A DNA stretch of 64,000 bases, taken from contig NC_045145.1 of assembly GCF_008831285.2 (NCBI RefSeq), positions 7,130,802 to 7,194,801 of the forward strand, given 5' to 3'. Positions within the stretch are counted from its first letter, which is position 1. Every line of letters starts with the position of its first letter. Source of the stretch: Nymphaea colorata. Lineage: Eukaryota; Streptophyta; Magnoliopsida; Nymphaeales; Nymphaeaceae. The notes below the pieces were generated by a model. It was not told where the DNA came from and searched no databases. It saw only the letters and a list, made by a program, of their open reading frames with translations. Shown here one piece after another: positions 1 through 12,797 of this stretch. The position numbers and the translations under genes are program-made.

Positions 1-78
1 ATTAATTTTTTGTTGAAACTTATTCTTCTGAAAACTACATTTTTATGCTCCTTTTTTTCTTTTTAATTTGTGGTGTAG

Positions 79-3000
79 GTTGATAGTGCAAACAAGCATG
101 GAATACTGCTCGAAGTTGTACAAGTCCTCACTGATTTAAATCTTGTTATAACGAAGGCCTATATTTCTTCAGATGGAAGCTGGTTCATGGATGGTAAGTC
201 TGTTGCTTATATAATTACAGACGCTATACGCGGAAATTAATAATTTGGTCTTGGTTTTCACTTTTCATCATTTATTAAGTTGAGGAAGAAAATTGTTTAT
301 TCAAAAAAAAAAAAAGACAATCTTCTATTCTTTCCATTTTCGTTTCTGTTACTGAAAATCAAATAAAAAACCTTGTTTAGCCCACAATATCCACCAAATT
401 TAATTTCTGTGTATTTTTTGGTAGTCATTCAAAATCAAATAAAATCCGTATTTAAAGAAGATATTAAGTGGCACCAGCCAAATCTTATCACTTCTGGCCT
501 TTTTCTGTTGGATATCTTGATTTTCCAGCAGTACATAACTGTATTTGACTCCTTTTTTGCTGTATCCTCTGATTTTTTAAGGGTATAGTGACTACTTGAG
601 ATGTGGCTTAAATGTGCCGATTTACTTGAGTATTCTAGTCCTGATGATTTTTTCACTTTTTGAAGTTTTTAATGTGACTGATCGGGAGCGAAAGAAGGTC
701 AAAGATGAGAACGTTTTGGATTGCATCCGGAAGGTGTTATTCGTCTCAATCCTAACTCTGAATTCCATATTTTCTGCTTTGAGTATATTCTGTGCCACTC
801 TTTGCAAGTTTTGGTGCTACTGAGCATCGGTTTCCCAGATTGATCTGCTACTTGTTAGCCTTTATTAGGTAATTTCATGGATAATAGCCTGCAGGTATCT
901 CATTGCATTTTTTTTCAACCTTTTTGGTGTTCCCCTAGTGCTTTAGAATTCGAAGAATCATCTTTTCTTCGGGTAGCTTCTTGTTTTCTCTTGGCTGTGT
1001 TTTTACAATGGAAGTTCTACAGGTTTACTAATGACTGAACAAATCCTATGTAGCAGAACCTTGATGAGCTTCTAGTAGTTGAGATACTAGGTTGTTTTTC
1101 TTTCTGTTATGCCAGTGATTCATCTTAGTTTAGTAAAATTGATTCGAGCATGTGGAAAGATGTGTTGTGAAATCCCATCCGAGTAGACCAGAGCATGTAA
1201 AAATGTTGGTTTCTGCTAGTTTCATGTCTTCCAAGAAGGGGAATCAGATTGATAGTGTCATAGCCCAGCTAACTTGGGTACATATCCATATTCTAGATCT
1301 TCAAAAAAGGACAAAATAAGAAAAAGAGAGCTGACTCTACTTTTCTATCTAAAATAGTATACATTAAACTGTGCAGTATCTCGGAGCAGATTCATCTGTC
1401 ACTGCTGCCATTAGAAGGTCAATTGGTATCCAACCATCAAGCGAGTACACATCGATTGAGTTAACAGGCACTGATAGGCCTGGTCTGCTTTCAGAAATTT
1501 GTGCTGTGCTTGCCAACCTCAAATGCAATGTGGTTAATGCAGAGGTCTGGACCCATAACTCAAGAGCTGCAGCTGTGATGCATGTAACTGATCAAGCAAC
1601 CAATTTGCCTATTACAGACCCACAAAGGCTTTCTAAGGTCAAAGAGCTTCTGCGCAATGTACTAAAAGGTAACCACAAAAGCAGGGGAGCTAGCACAGCC
1701 GTCTCATTGGGCCATACCCACACAGAGAGGAGGCTTCATCAGATGATGTTTGCTGACAGAGACTATGAAAGAGGTGAAAGAGCGAGCTCAGATGACCAAC
1801 TAAGGCCTCAAGTAACTGTTACGGATTGCACTGATAAGGACTATTCGGTGGTTACAATTCGCTGCAAGGATCGACCAAAGCTTCTTTTCGACACAGTGTG
1901 CACATTGACAGACATGCAATATGTGGTTTTTCATGCCAATGTTGATGCAGAAAGACCGGAAGCTTATCAAGTATGCGCTGCCAGAATATTCCGGGGGTGT
2001 ATAATATTTTTTTTTCCATTGTTCGATATATGAGATTGATTTGAAATATTAGGTTCTTTATTATGTGTATGTCTTTGTGTGTGTGTGTGTGTGTGCGTAC
2101 AATTTTTTGACTGGACAAACCAGCCATAACTAGTTTTTACATATTTTACTCATTTTTCTTTGAAAATCAGCCACATGGATGCGATCCTCATAACCGAAAA
2201 GTTTATGAATCCATAAATTTGGCATTTTTCAAGTTGTAGTTGAGATTTTGTAGGGTTATATTAATTGGTCAGACCCTCGGTCTTTTAGGTTATAAAACTT
2301 ATCTTCTTTGTCCAAACAATATGATTTTTTTTTTTTTGTATTGATTTTCAGTCTTAGGCAAGATGAGCATATGATTAGCAAGCACATGGAATATATAAAA
2401 ATGTTTGTTATTCCCTTCTTCTAATTCTTCCTCTCTTTTTCTTTTGGTTTAGGAATACTACATTCGTCATATAGATGGGTCTCCCGTGAATTCTGAAGCT
2501 GAGAGACGCCGTGTGATTCAATGCCTAGAAGCAGCCATAGAGAGAAGAGTTTCAGAGGTCTGATTATGTCAAATGTATCTCAGCACTTATGCTGGCTCTT
2601 GACTACCTTTTCTTATAGTGGTATTATCAAATATTATTGATAGTGGAGCATGTGATTAGCATAATATTTCTGGTTAACTGACCTGCTAGTTCAATTTTAA
2701 CCTTATAATTGGGAAATCACAGTACCACTCCTAGCATTCCCAGGTTCTTAGAATCCTTACCTTTGTGGCCTATGACTATCATTAATCTTCAGTTTCTATG
2801 GTGTTGGGAAGTCTGACCCTTTCAGATCCTCAATATCTTTGAGAACATTTCATCTATTGGTGGTCCTAGATGTTTTTCATGCTTAGATTAATTTAAATTA
2901 CTTAAGAGACCTAAATTTTTGTTTAGATAAATTTTGAAGGCGTGCAGTGAATCATGGTGACAAAGGATATCTGTCAAGTTAAACTGTGAATTTCTTAATT

Positions 3001-3884
3001 TGTGATTTTCAATTATTTGTTCCCCTTTTGCAGTTATAGTTTGTTCCTATTTTTGTTACACCTTGGTCCATTTTTGCATTATCAGCAAGGACTGCGAGTA
3101 GTTGATCATTTGGTAGTTGGATCCATAACAAATAAGCTTTTACCACCTTGCATGTGTGTGCGTGTGCAGTTTGGTGGTTTTATTGAAAAATTTATGTCCT
3201 GGACTTGGACCAAGTCGACATTGCTCCATCAGTCAATCTTTAGGGGACGCTTTTTCAAAGTAGATTTCCTTATTAAAAATCAAGTTAATCACATCAATGG
3301 GGTTTTTTCTAAATGCCTACGATTTGATTACATGGTATGGAGGATTCATACTAGGATCTGATGCGAATTGAACAATATTTCTCAGGTCTTATTTCTTCCT
3401 CTCCTTTGCGTTTTCCTTTTTTCTTTCCTCCTGTTGTATTGAAGTTGAGGGATCACTTCACCAAGTGTTGCACTAATTGCCCTAGTGGTTCCATTTGTTA
3501 CTTTTGCTATTTTCTCTTCTGAAAGGCCCTCTTGACTTTCAGGGACTTAAGCTCGAGTTATGCACCAATGACAGAGTTGGTCTGCTGTCCGATGTCACAC
3601 GGATCTTCCGCGAAAACAGCTTATCTGTCACTAGAGCAGAAGTGACAACAAAAGGTGGCAATGCAATCAACACCTTCTATGTGTGTGATGCATCCGGGCT
3701 CCCTGTTGACTCAAAGAGAATCGATGCTGTTAGGTTACTAATTGGACAAACCATACTGAAGGTGAAAGATAGCTCAGCTTATTCTTCATCTCCTCCCCAA
3801 GAATCTGGGACCAGGTTTCTCTTTGGAAATCTCTTCAAATCAAAGTCCCTCTGTAATTTTGGGTTAGTGCGGCCCTACTCTTGA
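79..3884 (+). CDS. ACT domain repeat (ACR) protein, 3' part of gene (5' end outside window)
   Basis: Five exons with GT-AG borders and matching phases: 79-193, 666-733, 1377-1970, 2453-2557 and 3543-3884 (stop TGA 3882-3884). Together they encode about 407 residues. Four ACT modules are readable. The first ACT is in exons one and two ([16 protein letters not shown]). The second, [17 protein letters not shown], is in the long exon. The third, [17 protein letters not shown], is split by the intron at 1971-2452. The fourth, [17 protein letters not shown], is in the last exon. The C terminus ([18 protein letters not shown]) is the usual ACR ending. Plant ACR proteins are about 440-450 residues, so only some 40 N-terminal residues are missing. 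ACT domains usually bind amino acids or other small ligands; plant ACRs resemble the GlnD C-terminal ACT pair and have no attached enzyme. The coding frame is clean, so the gene looks functional. Which ACR paralogue it is cannot be settled here. Confidence 0.93.
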
Positions 3885-4426
3885 TATCTTGCTGTGGAAT
3901 TCAAAGGAAGACATGAAGTTGTCCAAATCCTGAAATGGAAGATAAGCTGTCACCTACAGACTGCTGAAATAGATCAGAACATTAAAGCACCCTGTACAGT
4001 TATACTGTTTACAGAATGAACTTACCTTTGTAAATATGATCAGTTTATAGTTGACCAATTGTTTAAGGAAGGGTCATTTGGGTATGGAAAATAGATGTGC
4101 CTGAAGAGGCTGATGGGTCTGGCCTTGTTATTTATGTAAGCATGAACGTGTATAGTGATGTCACTTTGTGAAAATTACTACTGTATTCCGCTTCATTTGT
4201 TAAAAGCCAATGCAATGCTCCTTCACTCTCTACCTTTTCTCGTTAATGAACGGAACATCTCCACTGCATAGATTGGATTTAGAGCTTGATGCCCTTTTGG
4301 TTGGTCTTTATACTACTACAGTTTTTCTTGGCTTCAATTCTGCCACCTCACCAAACGCCATCTTTCAAAGTTCCCATCCTCTTGAATGGAAGGATTAGCA
4401 GAAATGCTTCTTTAAAACTTGAACTT

Positions 4427-4462
<36 letters not shown>

Positions 4463-4518
4463 ACTGTATCTCGGAAACTTTTGTTTCCAGTCAAACTTAG
4501 ACAAGTTGTAAAATATGA
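3885..4518. other. 3' flank of ACR gene with (GA)n run
   Basis: This stretch holds the likely 3' UTR of the ACR gene and AT-rich sequence. A pure AG/GA microsatellite lies at about 4433-4460. No further coding signal was seen. Confidence 0.5.
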
Positions 4519-5450
4519 TTCTATATGGTCTATGATTTTGTAGACATGTCTTTATGATTCATTTCTAGGCAAAATATGTCAAATTGGCCAATTATTTCCA
4601 TGTCAAGCTGTTTTCCTAAGAAAATAAATAAGTCAACCCACTCAAGCAAAAGTATAACTTATAACAAACAAAAAACAATGAAAACCTTTGTATGTCCAAA
4701 CTTAGTAAAAAGCATAGCCATAAATATCGTTCTTGGATTTTTATTGGTGAGGTTGTTCTCAGGTATTTGTCCCAAAGTTGTTTTTTTGGGAAAATCTCAA
4801 AGATCTAAAAAAATAAAAAAATCAAATGTTAAGTAAAAATACAAGAAATTAAAAGCTAATAAGTATTGTATTACATTTAGGAGGTCATGTTAAATAAAAC
4901 AGGAGGACATAAAACAATGAAACAAAGTTGAAAAATAAAAACAGAAAATAAAATAAAAAATAAATGAAAAAATCACCAAAAAATTTCTATATGGTCTATG
5001 ATTTTGTAGACATGTCTTTATGATTCATTTCTAGGCAAAATATGTCAAATTGGCCAATTATTTCCATGTCAAGCTGTTTTCCTAAGAAAATAAATAAGTC
5101 AACCCACTCAAGCAAAAGTATAACTTATAACAAACAAAAAACAATGAAAACCTTTGTATGTCCAAACTTAGTAAAAAGCATAGCCATAAATATCGTTCTT
5201 GGATTTTTATTGGTGAGGTTGTTCTCAGGTATTTGTCCCAAAGTTGTTTTTTTGGGAAAATCTCAAAGATCTAAAAAAATAAAAAAATCAAATGTTAAGT
5301 AAAAATACAAGAAATTAAAAGCTAATAAGTATTGTATTACATTTAGGAGGTCATGTTAAATAAAACAGGAGGACATAAAACAATGAAACAAAGTTGAAAA
5401 ATAAAAACAGAAAATAAAATAAAAAATAAATGAAAAAATCACCAAAAAAT
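4519..5450. repeat. Perfect tandem duplication, 2 x 466 bp
   Basis: 4519-4984 is repeated as 4985-5450 with no difference that I can see. The match breaks at both outer edges (4518 against 4984, 4985 against 5451). Each copy has the same 86-codon open frame, but it is lysine-rich, AT-rich and resembles no family I know, so I do not call a gene. Identity over 466 bp means either a very recent duplication or an assembly artefact. Confidence 0.95.
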
Positions 5451-5595
5451 CGTGCTAAAATTATGATAAATTAATTTTTAAAGTTTTTTTTTCAATTTAG
5501 CGCCATATTTTCCGTTTTGAATCGTTTCTTTATTTTTTCATCATATCCCGATATTTATGGCTATTAAAAAGAAAATGAAACATACGTCTCCATGA

Positions 5596-5656
<61 letters not shown>

Positions 5657-7283
5657 GCTTTAAACGGTTCCTATCGTATTTCTTGCTTGTTGCATATAAG
5701 CAATGGCTAGCAATTGAGTAGCATATTCTTATTTAAAATTGACCTCCTCCTTTTCATACTTTCAACGCTAATTGAAGGCTGAAAAATATATAAAGAAAAG
5801 AAGAACAAATTATCCCAAAATTAGGGCAGATTTGGGATGGTCACTATTCATCACTTGTAAAGGAAAAAAAAAAAAAAAGAACCGTACTGTCGACTATGAG
5901 TGGTCGTATATAAAGGGGAACTTTCTGAAATTGGAGCGCTTCCAAATTTTTATTTCGGGTTTCGAAATTGATTCGAGCAAAAGTTCCTTGTCCAATGAGA
6001 AGCTCAGCATATTTTATCATTCATTATTAGGGCTGTCGTTTCTATATAACGCGTTGACTAACACAGTTGGCTTCCCCACAAAACAATTAAAAAGGTGCTG
6101 AAAAGTTCAGGATCCTGACTTCGATCAGTCTTTCTACGTACTCAAAGAGTTTTAAAATAGTTTTTTTCTTGGCTTAGCTCTTCAACCTTGCCTAGAATAA
6201 ACTAACATTTTCTTGGGGATCAAGATCATGCTTAACCTTGCCCAAGAAAAAAAAAAAAAAAATCTTGGTGATCAAGACTGTGGAAATCCGTAGATATTTT
6301 CACAGGGTTTCGTAGTTACTTTTCCACTGCAGTGGGAAAACTTTAGTTTGACAGTTAGATTGAGAAACAGAACAGGATGATCAACTTTGGAAGATTGGAG
6401 GCTTTAACAACATGGCTTCTGGAGCCCATGCTTGGACACTTTTACCAATGTCGATTATGTTTTAAAACTAAAAGGAATGTTAGATATTGTAAGACTTTAA
6501 ATTGTTCTGCACCATTAAAATTAGGCACTGTTATGAGCTCAGTTGATCAGCCAAGGGCAGAGGTAGGTGTGGGCATTGTGTGACAAAATACCCATACAGA
6601 CCCACAAAAAATACTTATTTTTATATTGATATTTTAGGGTAATTTTTCTTATTTACCTATATATGCCATTAAAAATTCAAAATATTCAAATTTTTATAAC
6701 TGATGCCCCTTAGAGAAAATTTTTTTGGTTTCACCCCTGTGGCCTGCTGAGGTTCAGCTCCACTATGCTCAAGTTAATTAGCAGGGCTAGACATTATGAA
6801 TAGTTCTTATTTTGAAACAAAAAGAAGCTTGCAGGGTTTGATGCACCCAGATTATGATCTTGGAATGAAAATCCTGGAAATAACATTATTCTAATTAAAA
6901 CTTGAATGGAATGCATTTTCTACTTTTCTTTTTTCTGGTTGTGTTTGATGGTCTGGAGTTTTGATTCAAGAATTAATTCTTATAGTTTAACGAAACATGC
7001 GTTAAAATTTTAGAACCGAATATCTGTTTTTCCTTTCAACAGATATGAATAAAAATAACCGGTTCATTAATTGAACAAAGTCGAGGGGATCCCCATGATT
7101 TGTGGCGATCATCCACCTTCTCAAGTATTAAATTCATTCGATGCAGATGTTGGAGTGCCTATGTATCTCTTTCCCAGTCTATCTCCTCGACCTGTATTCC
7201 TTCTCTCTTGAGTAGAGGGAGACAGCACTTGTGTGGGGGGAGCATTGACAAAGGGGAAGGATGAAATTCTTACATGCTATTTA

Positions 7284-7360
<77 letters not shown>

Positions 7361-8515
7361 CGAACAATGACTCTGGTGGTTTATAGTCACCCAACTATCT
7401 AATTAAGATCATCTATCTAAAGTAGATAGATGATTGATAGAAACACAAGACAAAAAAAAGTGTAAACTAATAGATAATGAAAATGTTCATCATCTTTTTC
7501 TTTTTATTTTTCTCTTAATGGTCTATCATGTTGAATGAAACGGTGCATATTAAATGACTGGGTGACTCTAAAACAATAAAATACTTACCATTCAATTTTT
7601 CACATACACACATATTTCTTGCTATTGTTGACACCGCTACAATATAAGTGCTTAAGGTAAAAGAAATAGGTGAGTGTTTAGGCCTCTTTTCCAAGTATCT
7701 TTCACCCACTCCGAGCGGTTTGTAATAGTCTTATATAAGTTTCATAATTATTGGCTACACATAAAGTGCAAACGATCGGGACCTGTGAGATGCCATTCAT
7801 CCTCTTCACGCAACTCCTCTTAGCTGCTGACGTATCACTTGAATGGAAGCTGTTTGCTGCAAGAGCATCCAACCCACCAACACAAAAAAAAGGGGGGATA
7901 TTTTTGCAATTATTTAAAAAGAATGTCTTTCTTAATTTTTTTATTTTTTCTTGGCTCTTTTGTCCTTACAAGAAGTTTTTTTTTTTTATTAACAAAGGTA
8001 TTTTCATTATTAATCAAATTAACACACAAAAATTTCTGGTACTGGTATGACTTATATAACCAGCTTCGATTTTCTGTTAGTTCCGCAGCTATAGCCCTCT
8101 CCAAAGTTAGCAATCAAAAGGCGGTAAAATTTCATGCATTAATATGACACGTATAACAAACTTCCATCTTTGTGGTCCTCTCCAAAGTCTGCACGCAAGA
8201 GGCGGTTGTTGGATTCTTTACTGCAAAACTTTTGTTAGACTAATAAAATAACAAAATGAACATACATTAGAGACGGAAGCGTCACTATAAAGGCGCCTAT
8301 CCATGACAGTTTTCAGTTTGAATTGACATTCTCTGCAACCCATCATACTTGACCTCAAAGTTCCTCACAGATTGCCTTGCCGCCATCTTTGGCCGTCAAA
8401 GGACGTTCGTTATTGCCCACTGTTCCTCCGTTGACCATGTATAAAGAGAAAATTAATTGAAGGAGACATGAAAATAATTTTAGTCAAGGAAACAGCTTTC
8501 GTCATAAGCGAGTAC
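5451..8515. other. Intergenic AT-rich DNA with two (TA)n microsatellites
   Basis: About 3 kb with no gene I can support. It contains (TA)n at about 5598-5655 and a longer (AT)n at about 7285-7359. At 6180-6275 two short similar phrases (cttgggGATCAAGAtc and cttggtGATCAAGAct) flank a poly-A run. Confidence 0.6.
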
Positions 8516-8922
8516 GTGGACTTCCCACCTACGTTGTGAGGTGGCCCGGAATCTTGTTTGGATTCGAGTTGTTGGAATTAATGGTTCCCGAGTGTCATGG
8601 GAAGGTCTCCCAGGGGGTTAAGTGGTTAATCTTTGGGGTTAAGTGGTTAATCTTTGTTTCAAATCACAAACATCTACTCTTTATATTTGTAAAAGACAGA
8701 CCATCAAGTTGAATACACAATAAAAACAGCATTTGGAGACATTGAAAGAAAGCAAGCCCGGTACCATATGAGTTAAGAAGTTGGGTGACGGCCTCGGCTT
8801 TTAACTGGGCAGTGGGTTTTCTCCGCTCACCAAAACTATCTGAGCTGGTTATCGATCTTTCTCTATAAATTTATTGGTGTTTGATAGTCTCACATATGAG
8901 ATTTAAGGTGATTTGAAATCAT

Positions 8923-9324
8923 TAGAAATCCCAAATAATCAATGGATTTTAGGTCAGACTATTCTCCCGCCTAACCTCAAATCTAAGTTGTGGCCATAAT
9001 TAAACTAAGGATCTACTACCCTCTTTTTCATATAACAGTGAAATCTAAGGTTTCTTTAGATTATGGTTCCCACAAAAAAGGGATCTTAGATCAGCTTGGG
9101 ATCTGAGTTCTCAAGCTATCAAATAGAAATCCCAAATAATCAATGGATTTTAGGTCAGACTATTCTCCCGCCTAACCTCAAATCTAAGTTGTGGCCATAA
9201 TTAAACTAAGGATCTACTACCCGCTTTTTCATATAACAGTGAAATCTAAGGTTTCTTTAGATTATGGTTCCCACAAAAAAGGGATCTTAGATCAGCTTGG
9301 GATCTGAGTTCTCAAGCTATCAAA
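8923..9324. repeat. 201-bp tandem duplication inside copy A
   Basis: 8923-9123 and 9124-9324 are the same sequence apart from a visible difference at ctaccCtc against ctaccCgc. The matching part of copy B (about 11600-11800) is single. The duplication therefore followed the segmental duplication, or copy B lost one unit. Confidence 0.93.
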
Positions 9325-9798
9325 GGGTTCATGCTGGGGCTCAAGTATAGTATGGAGCCTGACTAATGTAAAGATTGAGGATAAATTAAGTCTAATTTTA
9401 ACTTTAGCGAACTCGGAAATTTTGGTGCTTAATAAACCTTACTATTGCATGTTTGCAAGTAGGATTTCAGTTCTAGACAGTTGTGGTTTCAGATTTTTAC
9501 ACACATGTTTGCTTGGAATTGAACTTGATAACAAGCCCAGATGTGATCACTAACGAAACCATCCCAGCACCGTCCTACTGTGTTGGAGTGAAAGAATTTG
9601 TCCAAAAAACTTGTTTTGATGCCAAGACTAGGTTTGCTTTTTCCCTAATGATCATCCAAATGAGCTGGGGCCAATGCATCATTTTCTGATGGCGGCTGAA
9701 ACCGAAAAATTATCCAAGTGGTGGCTTCGGAGCAGTTACTTATTTTACAAGCTAAATAATTAAGGTTCTTGGGAAGCCGACAGCTGCTTGCCGCAAGC

Positions 9799-9905
9799 TA
9801 GGGATGTAAATGGTTAAGATATGGTATCTTTAGGCGATGTCAATCAATCTGTCCGAATTTGGCTATCATATCAAGTTATCTAAATCCGAACCATTGGCAT
9901 CCCTA
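9799..9905. mobile_element. 107-bp MITE, TIR TAGGGATG (copy A)
   Basis: The ends are TAGGGATGTAAATGGTT and AACCATTGGCATCCCTA, an imperfect terminal inverted repeat. The same insertion is in copy B, so it predates the segmental duplication. No target-site duplication is visible. The TIR resembles that of the 450-bp hAT MITE at 28893. Confidence 0.65.
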
Positions 9906-10669
9906 ATTCTAATTTGACTGAAGATCGAAAAGGTGATGTTTTATGCGAAACACACCCAAAGTAAAATGACATGGACTTGGATAACTTTCATGGGGAAAGG
10001 TTTGCTAGTGGATTGTCCCCCTCAAAAACGGTAGCCAGCTGCTTACTTTTGAATTTGACCTGGTTTTTTTCTGCAATATTGTTCTATGTTGAAGCCAAAG
10101 AAAGCAACAGGCATGAGAGAAACAATTGGGCTTTTGGAGGACTCCTAAAGTTAATTTTCCTAATAGATGACATAAAAGAGATTCAATTCCCCGACATACA
10201 TGGCTGATTGATTGACGTCACAGGGGCAAAAGATAAAAAGATGTAAGAAAACATAAGGAAAGAAAACTCATGATTGCGATATGGGAGGTGCAAAAGCCAC
10301 CCCCTCTTCCTTACACCCGAAAGTGGACTTCCCACCTACGTTGTGAGGTGGTCCAGAATCTTGTTTGGATTCGCGCTGTTAGAATTAATGGATCCTGACT
10401 ATCATGGGAAGGTCTCCAAGGGAGTTAGTTGGTTAAACTTTGCTTCAAATCACAAGCATAGACTCCTTATATTTGCAAAAGACAGACCATCAAAACACAA
10501 GTTGAAGCACAATAGAAATGACATTCCGAGACATTGAAAACAAGCTCCATACCATATGGGTTGAGGAGTTGGGTGACTGCTGGCTTTCAATCGGAATCGT
10601 AACTATCTGAGCTGGTTATCGATCTTTGTCTATAAATTAGTTGGTGTTAGATAGTCTCACATATGAAAT

Positions 10670-11573
10670 TAAGGCCGGGCACCCGACCCGGCCGCCACCG
10701 GGCACCTGATACCGGTCTGACTCGGGCCTGGGCCCGGGTAACAATAATAACGTTATCGGGCTGGTCTTATCGGGCTCGGTCTTGAAACTCGACCTGTCGA
10801 GGCCCAACAAGCCCGACGGTAAACAAAAAAAAAAAAAAGTTTGTTTTCAAAGGTTAGGGTTTCATTTTTCGAGCTCCCGAATCTGCCCTAGCCCTGTCGT
10901 TCTCCTCTACGGCGGCTCTGCGAGACAGCGACTGGCAACTGCCTCCTCCGGTCCTCCCGCACTGCTGCCATCACCGCCTCGCCAATCTCCATCACCGCTG
11001 CTTCCCTCATGGTCTGCTCATCAGAATTCCCCATCTCGATCGTGTGGCGAGTGGTGTAGGGCACAGGAGCTACGCTGGAATGATTCTCTAAGAGACGTGA
11101 ACAGAATGACTTACTATTTTGTACTGCAATCTTTGTATCTGCAAGCGGATCACAAGTGGAAGAATGAAAACTGAAGAGTGGCTGGCTGAGCTCAGAGATG
11201 CATTGGCAATCAGCAACAGCGATCACGTTGTGGAACTGAAGCACATCACTTCTGGGGAATACTTCCGTGCATCTTCTTCTTCTCAAATGCCCTAATGTCC
11301 CCTAGCCCTTCTACCCATAGATAGCAAGTAGTCTTCCAAATTTCCATTGTGCGAATCGTTTTTTTATCTAGAATTCAAGGTTATGTTTTTCGTGTTGCTA
11401 CATGTTAATGTGAGAGAGTTAGGTCGTTTTTTTATTGGGCCACATCTGCCACATCTCGGGCATAGAATCAAGCCCGAGGCCAGATAATAAATCGGCCTGT
11501 ACCGGCCCGATTATTAATGGGCCGGGCCTCGGGCTGGCCCCATAGAGTTGCCGGGCTGAAATTTACAGGCTTA
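10670..11573. mobile_element. hAT-like non-autonomous element with GC-rich, gene-like interior
   Basis: The insertion is absent from copy A, whose empty site near 8896-8904 reads catatgagatttaagg. The ends are TAAGGCCGGGCACC and, reversed, TAAGCCTGTAAATTTCAGCC, with subterminal CGGGCC-type repeats. The flanking 8-mers TATGAAAT and GTTGAGAT look like a decayed 8-bp TSD. The interior at about 10850-11295 is GC-rich, unlike its surroundings, and contains a small open frame from the ATG near 11165 (MKTEEWLAELRDALAISNSD). It looks like a captured gene fragment. I do not recognise the donor gene, and no transposase is present. Confidence 0.7.
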
Positions 11574-12273
11574 GTTGAGATTCGAGGTGATTTGAGATCA
11601 TTAGAAATCCCAAATAATCAATGGATTTTAGGTCAGACTATTCTCCCGCCTAACCTCAAATCTAAGTTGTGGCCATAATTAAACTAAGGATCTTCAACCC
11701 TCTTTTTCACATAAGAGGGAAATCTAACGTTTGTTTACATTATGGGTCCCACAAAAAAAGGATCTTAGATCAGCTTAGGATCTGAGATCAGAAGCTATCA
11801 AAGGGTTCATGCTTGAGCTTAAGTATATTATGGAGCCTGACTAATGCAAGATTAGGGATAAATTAAGTATAATTTAAATTTTAGCGGACTCGGAAATATT
11901 GGTGCTTAATAAACCTGACTATTGCTCGTTTGAGAGTAGGATTTCAGTTTAGACAGTTGTGGTTTCAGATTTTTACTCACATTTTTTACTTGGAATTGGA
12001 CTTTTTTGCATTGAACTTGATAACAATCCCAGATGTGATTACTAATTAATCCATCTGGGCACCGCAAAGGATTTGTCCAAAAAACTTGTTTTGGTGCTAA
12101 GACTAGGTTTGTTTTTACACTAACGATCATCCAAATGAGCTGGGGCCAATACATCATTTTCCGATGGCGGCCGAAACCGACGGATTATCCAAGTGGCGTC
12201 CTAGGAGCAGTTACTTATTTTACAAGCTAAATAATTGAGGTTCTTGGGAAGCCGACAGCTGCTTGCCGCTAGC

Positions 12274-12380
12274 TAGGGATGTAAATGGTTAAGATATGGT
12301 ATCTTTAGGCGATGTCAATCGATCTGTCCGAGTTTGGCTATCATTTCAAGTTATCTAAATCCGAACCATTGACATCCCTA
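12274..12380. mobile_element. 107-bp MITE, TIR TAGGGATG (copy B)
   Basis: This is the copy-B counterpart of the MITE at 9799-9905, with the same length and ends. Confidence 0.65.
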
Positions 12381-12797
12381 ATTCTAATTTGACTAAAGAC
12401 AGAAAAGGTGATGTTTTACACGAAACAGACCCAAAGTGAAATGACATGCACTTGGATAACTTTCATGGGGAAAGGTTTGCTAGTGGATCGTCCCCCTCAA
12501 AAATGGTAGCCAGCTGCTTACTTTTGAATTTGACCTGCTTTTTTATGCAATATTGTTCTATCTTGAAGCCAAAGAAAGCAACAGGCATGAGAGAAACAAT
12601 TGGGCTTTTGGAGGACTCCTAAAGTTAATTTTCCTAGTAGATGACATAAAAGAGATTAAATTCCCAAATGTACATGGCTGATTGATTGATGTAACAGCGG
12701 CAAAAAGACAAAAAGATGAAAGAAAACGTAAGGAAAGAAAACTCATGATTGTGATACGTGAGATGCGAAAGCCACCTCCTCTTACTCGCACCCCCAA

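Larger units (their letters stand above)
8516..12797. repeat. Direct tandem segmental duplication (about 1.8 kb unit, second copy enlarged by an insertion)
   Basis: Copy A (8516-10322) and copy B (10323-about 12797) abut. Both begin GTGGACTTCCCACCTACGTT and run in parallel to their ends (ACTCATGATTG near 10268 and 12743). They differ by scattered substitutions and small indels. Copy A has an extra internal 201-bp duplication. Copy B has a 0.9-kb hAT-like insertion. No intact gene is recognisable in either copy. Confidence 0.9.

Noticed and set aside
4576-5302. Two identical 86-codon open frames
   Set aside because: They arise from the 466-bp duplication; composition is AT-driven and no motif or splice context supports a gene.
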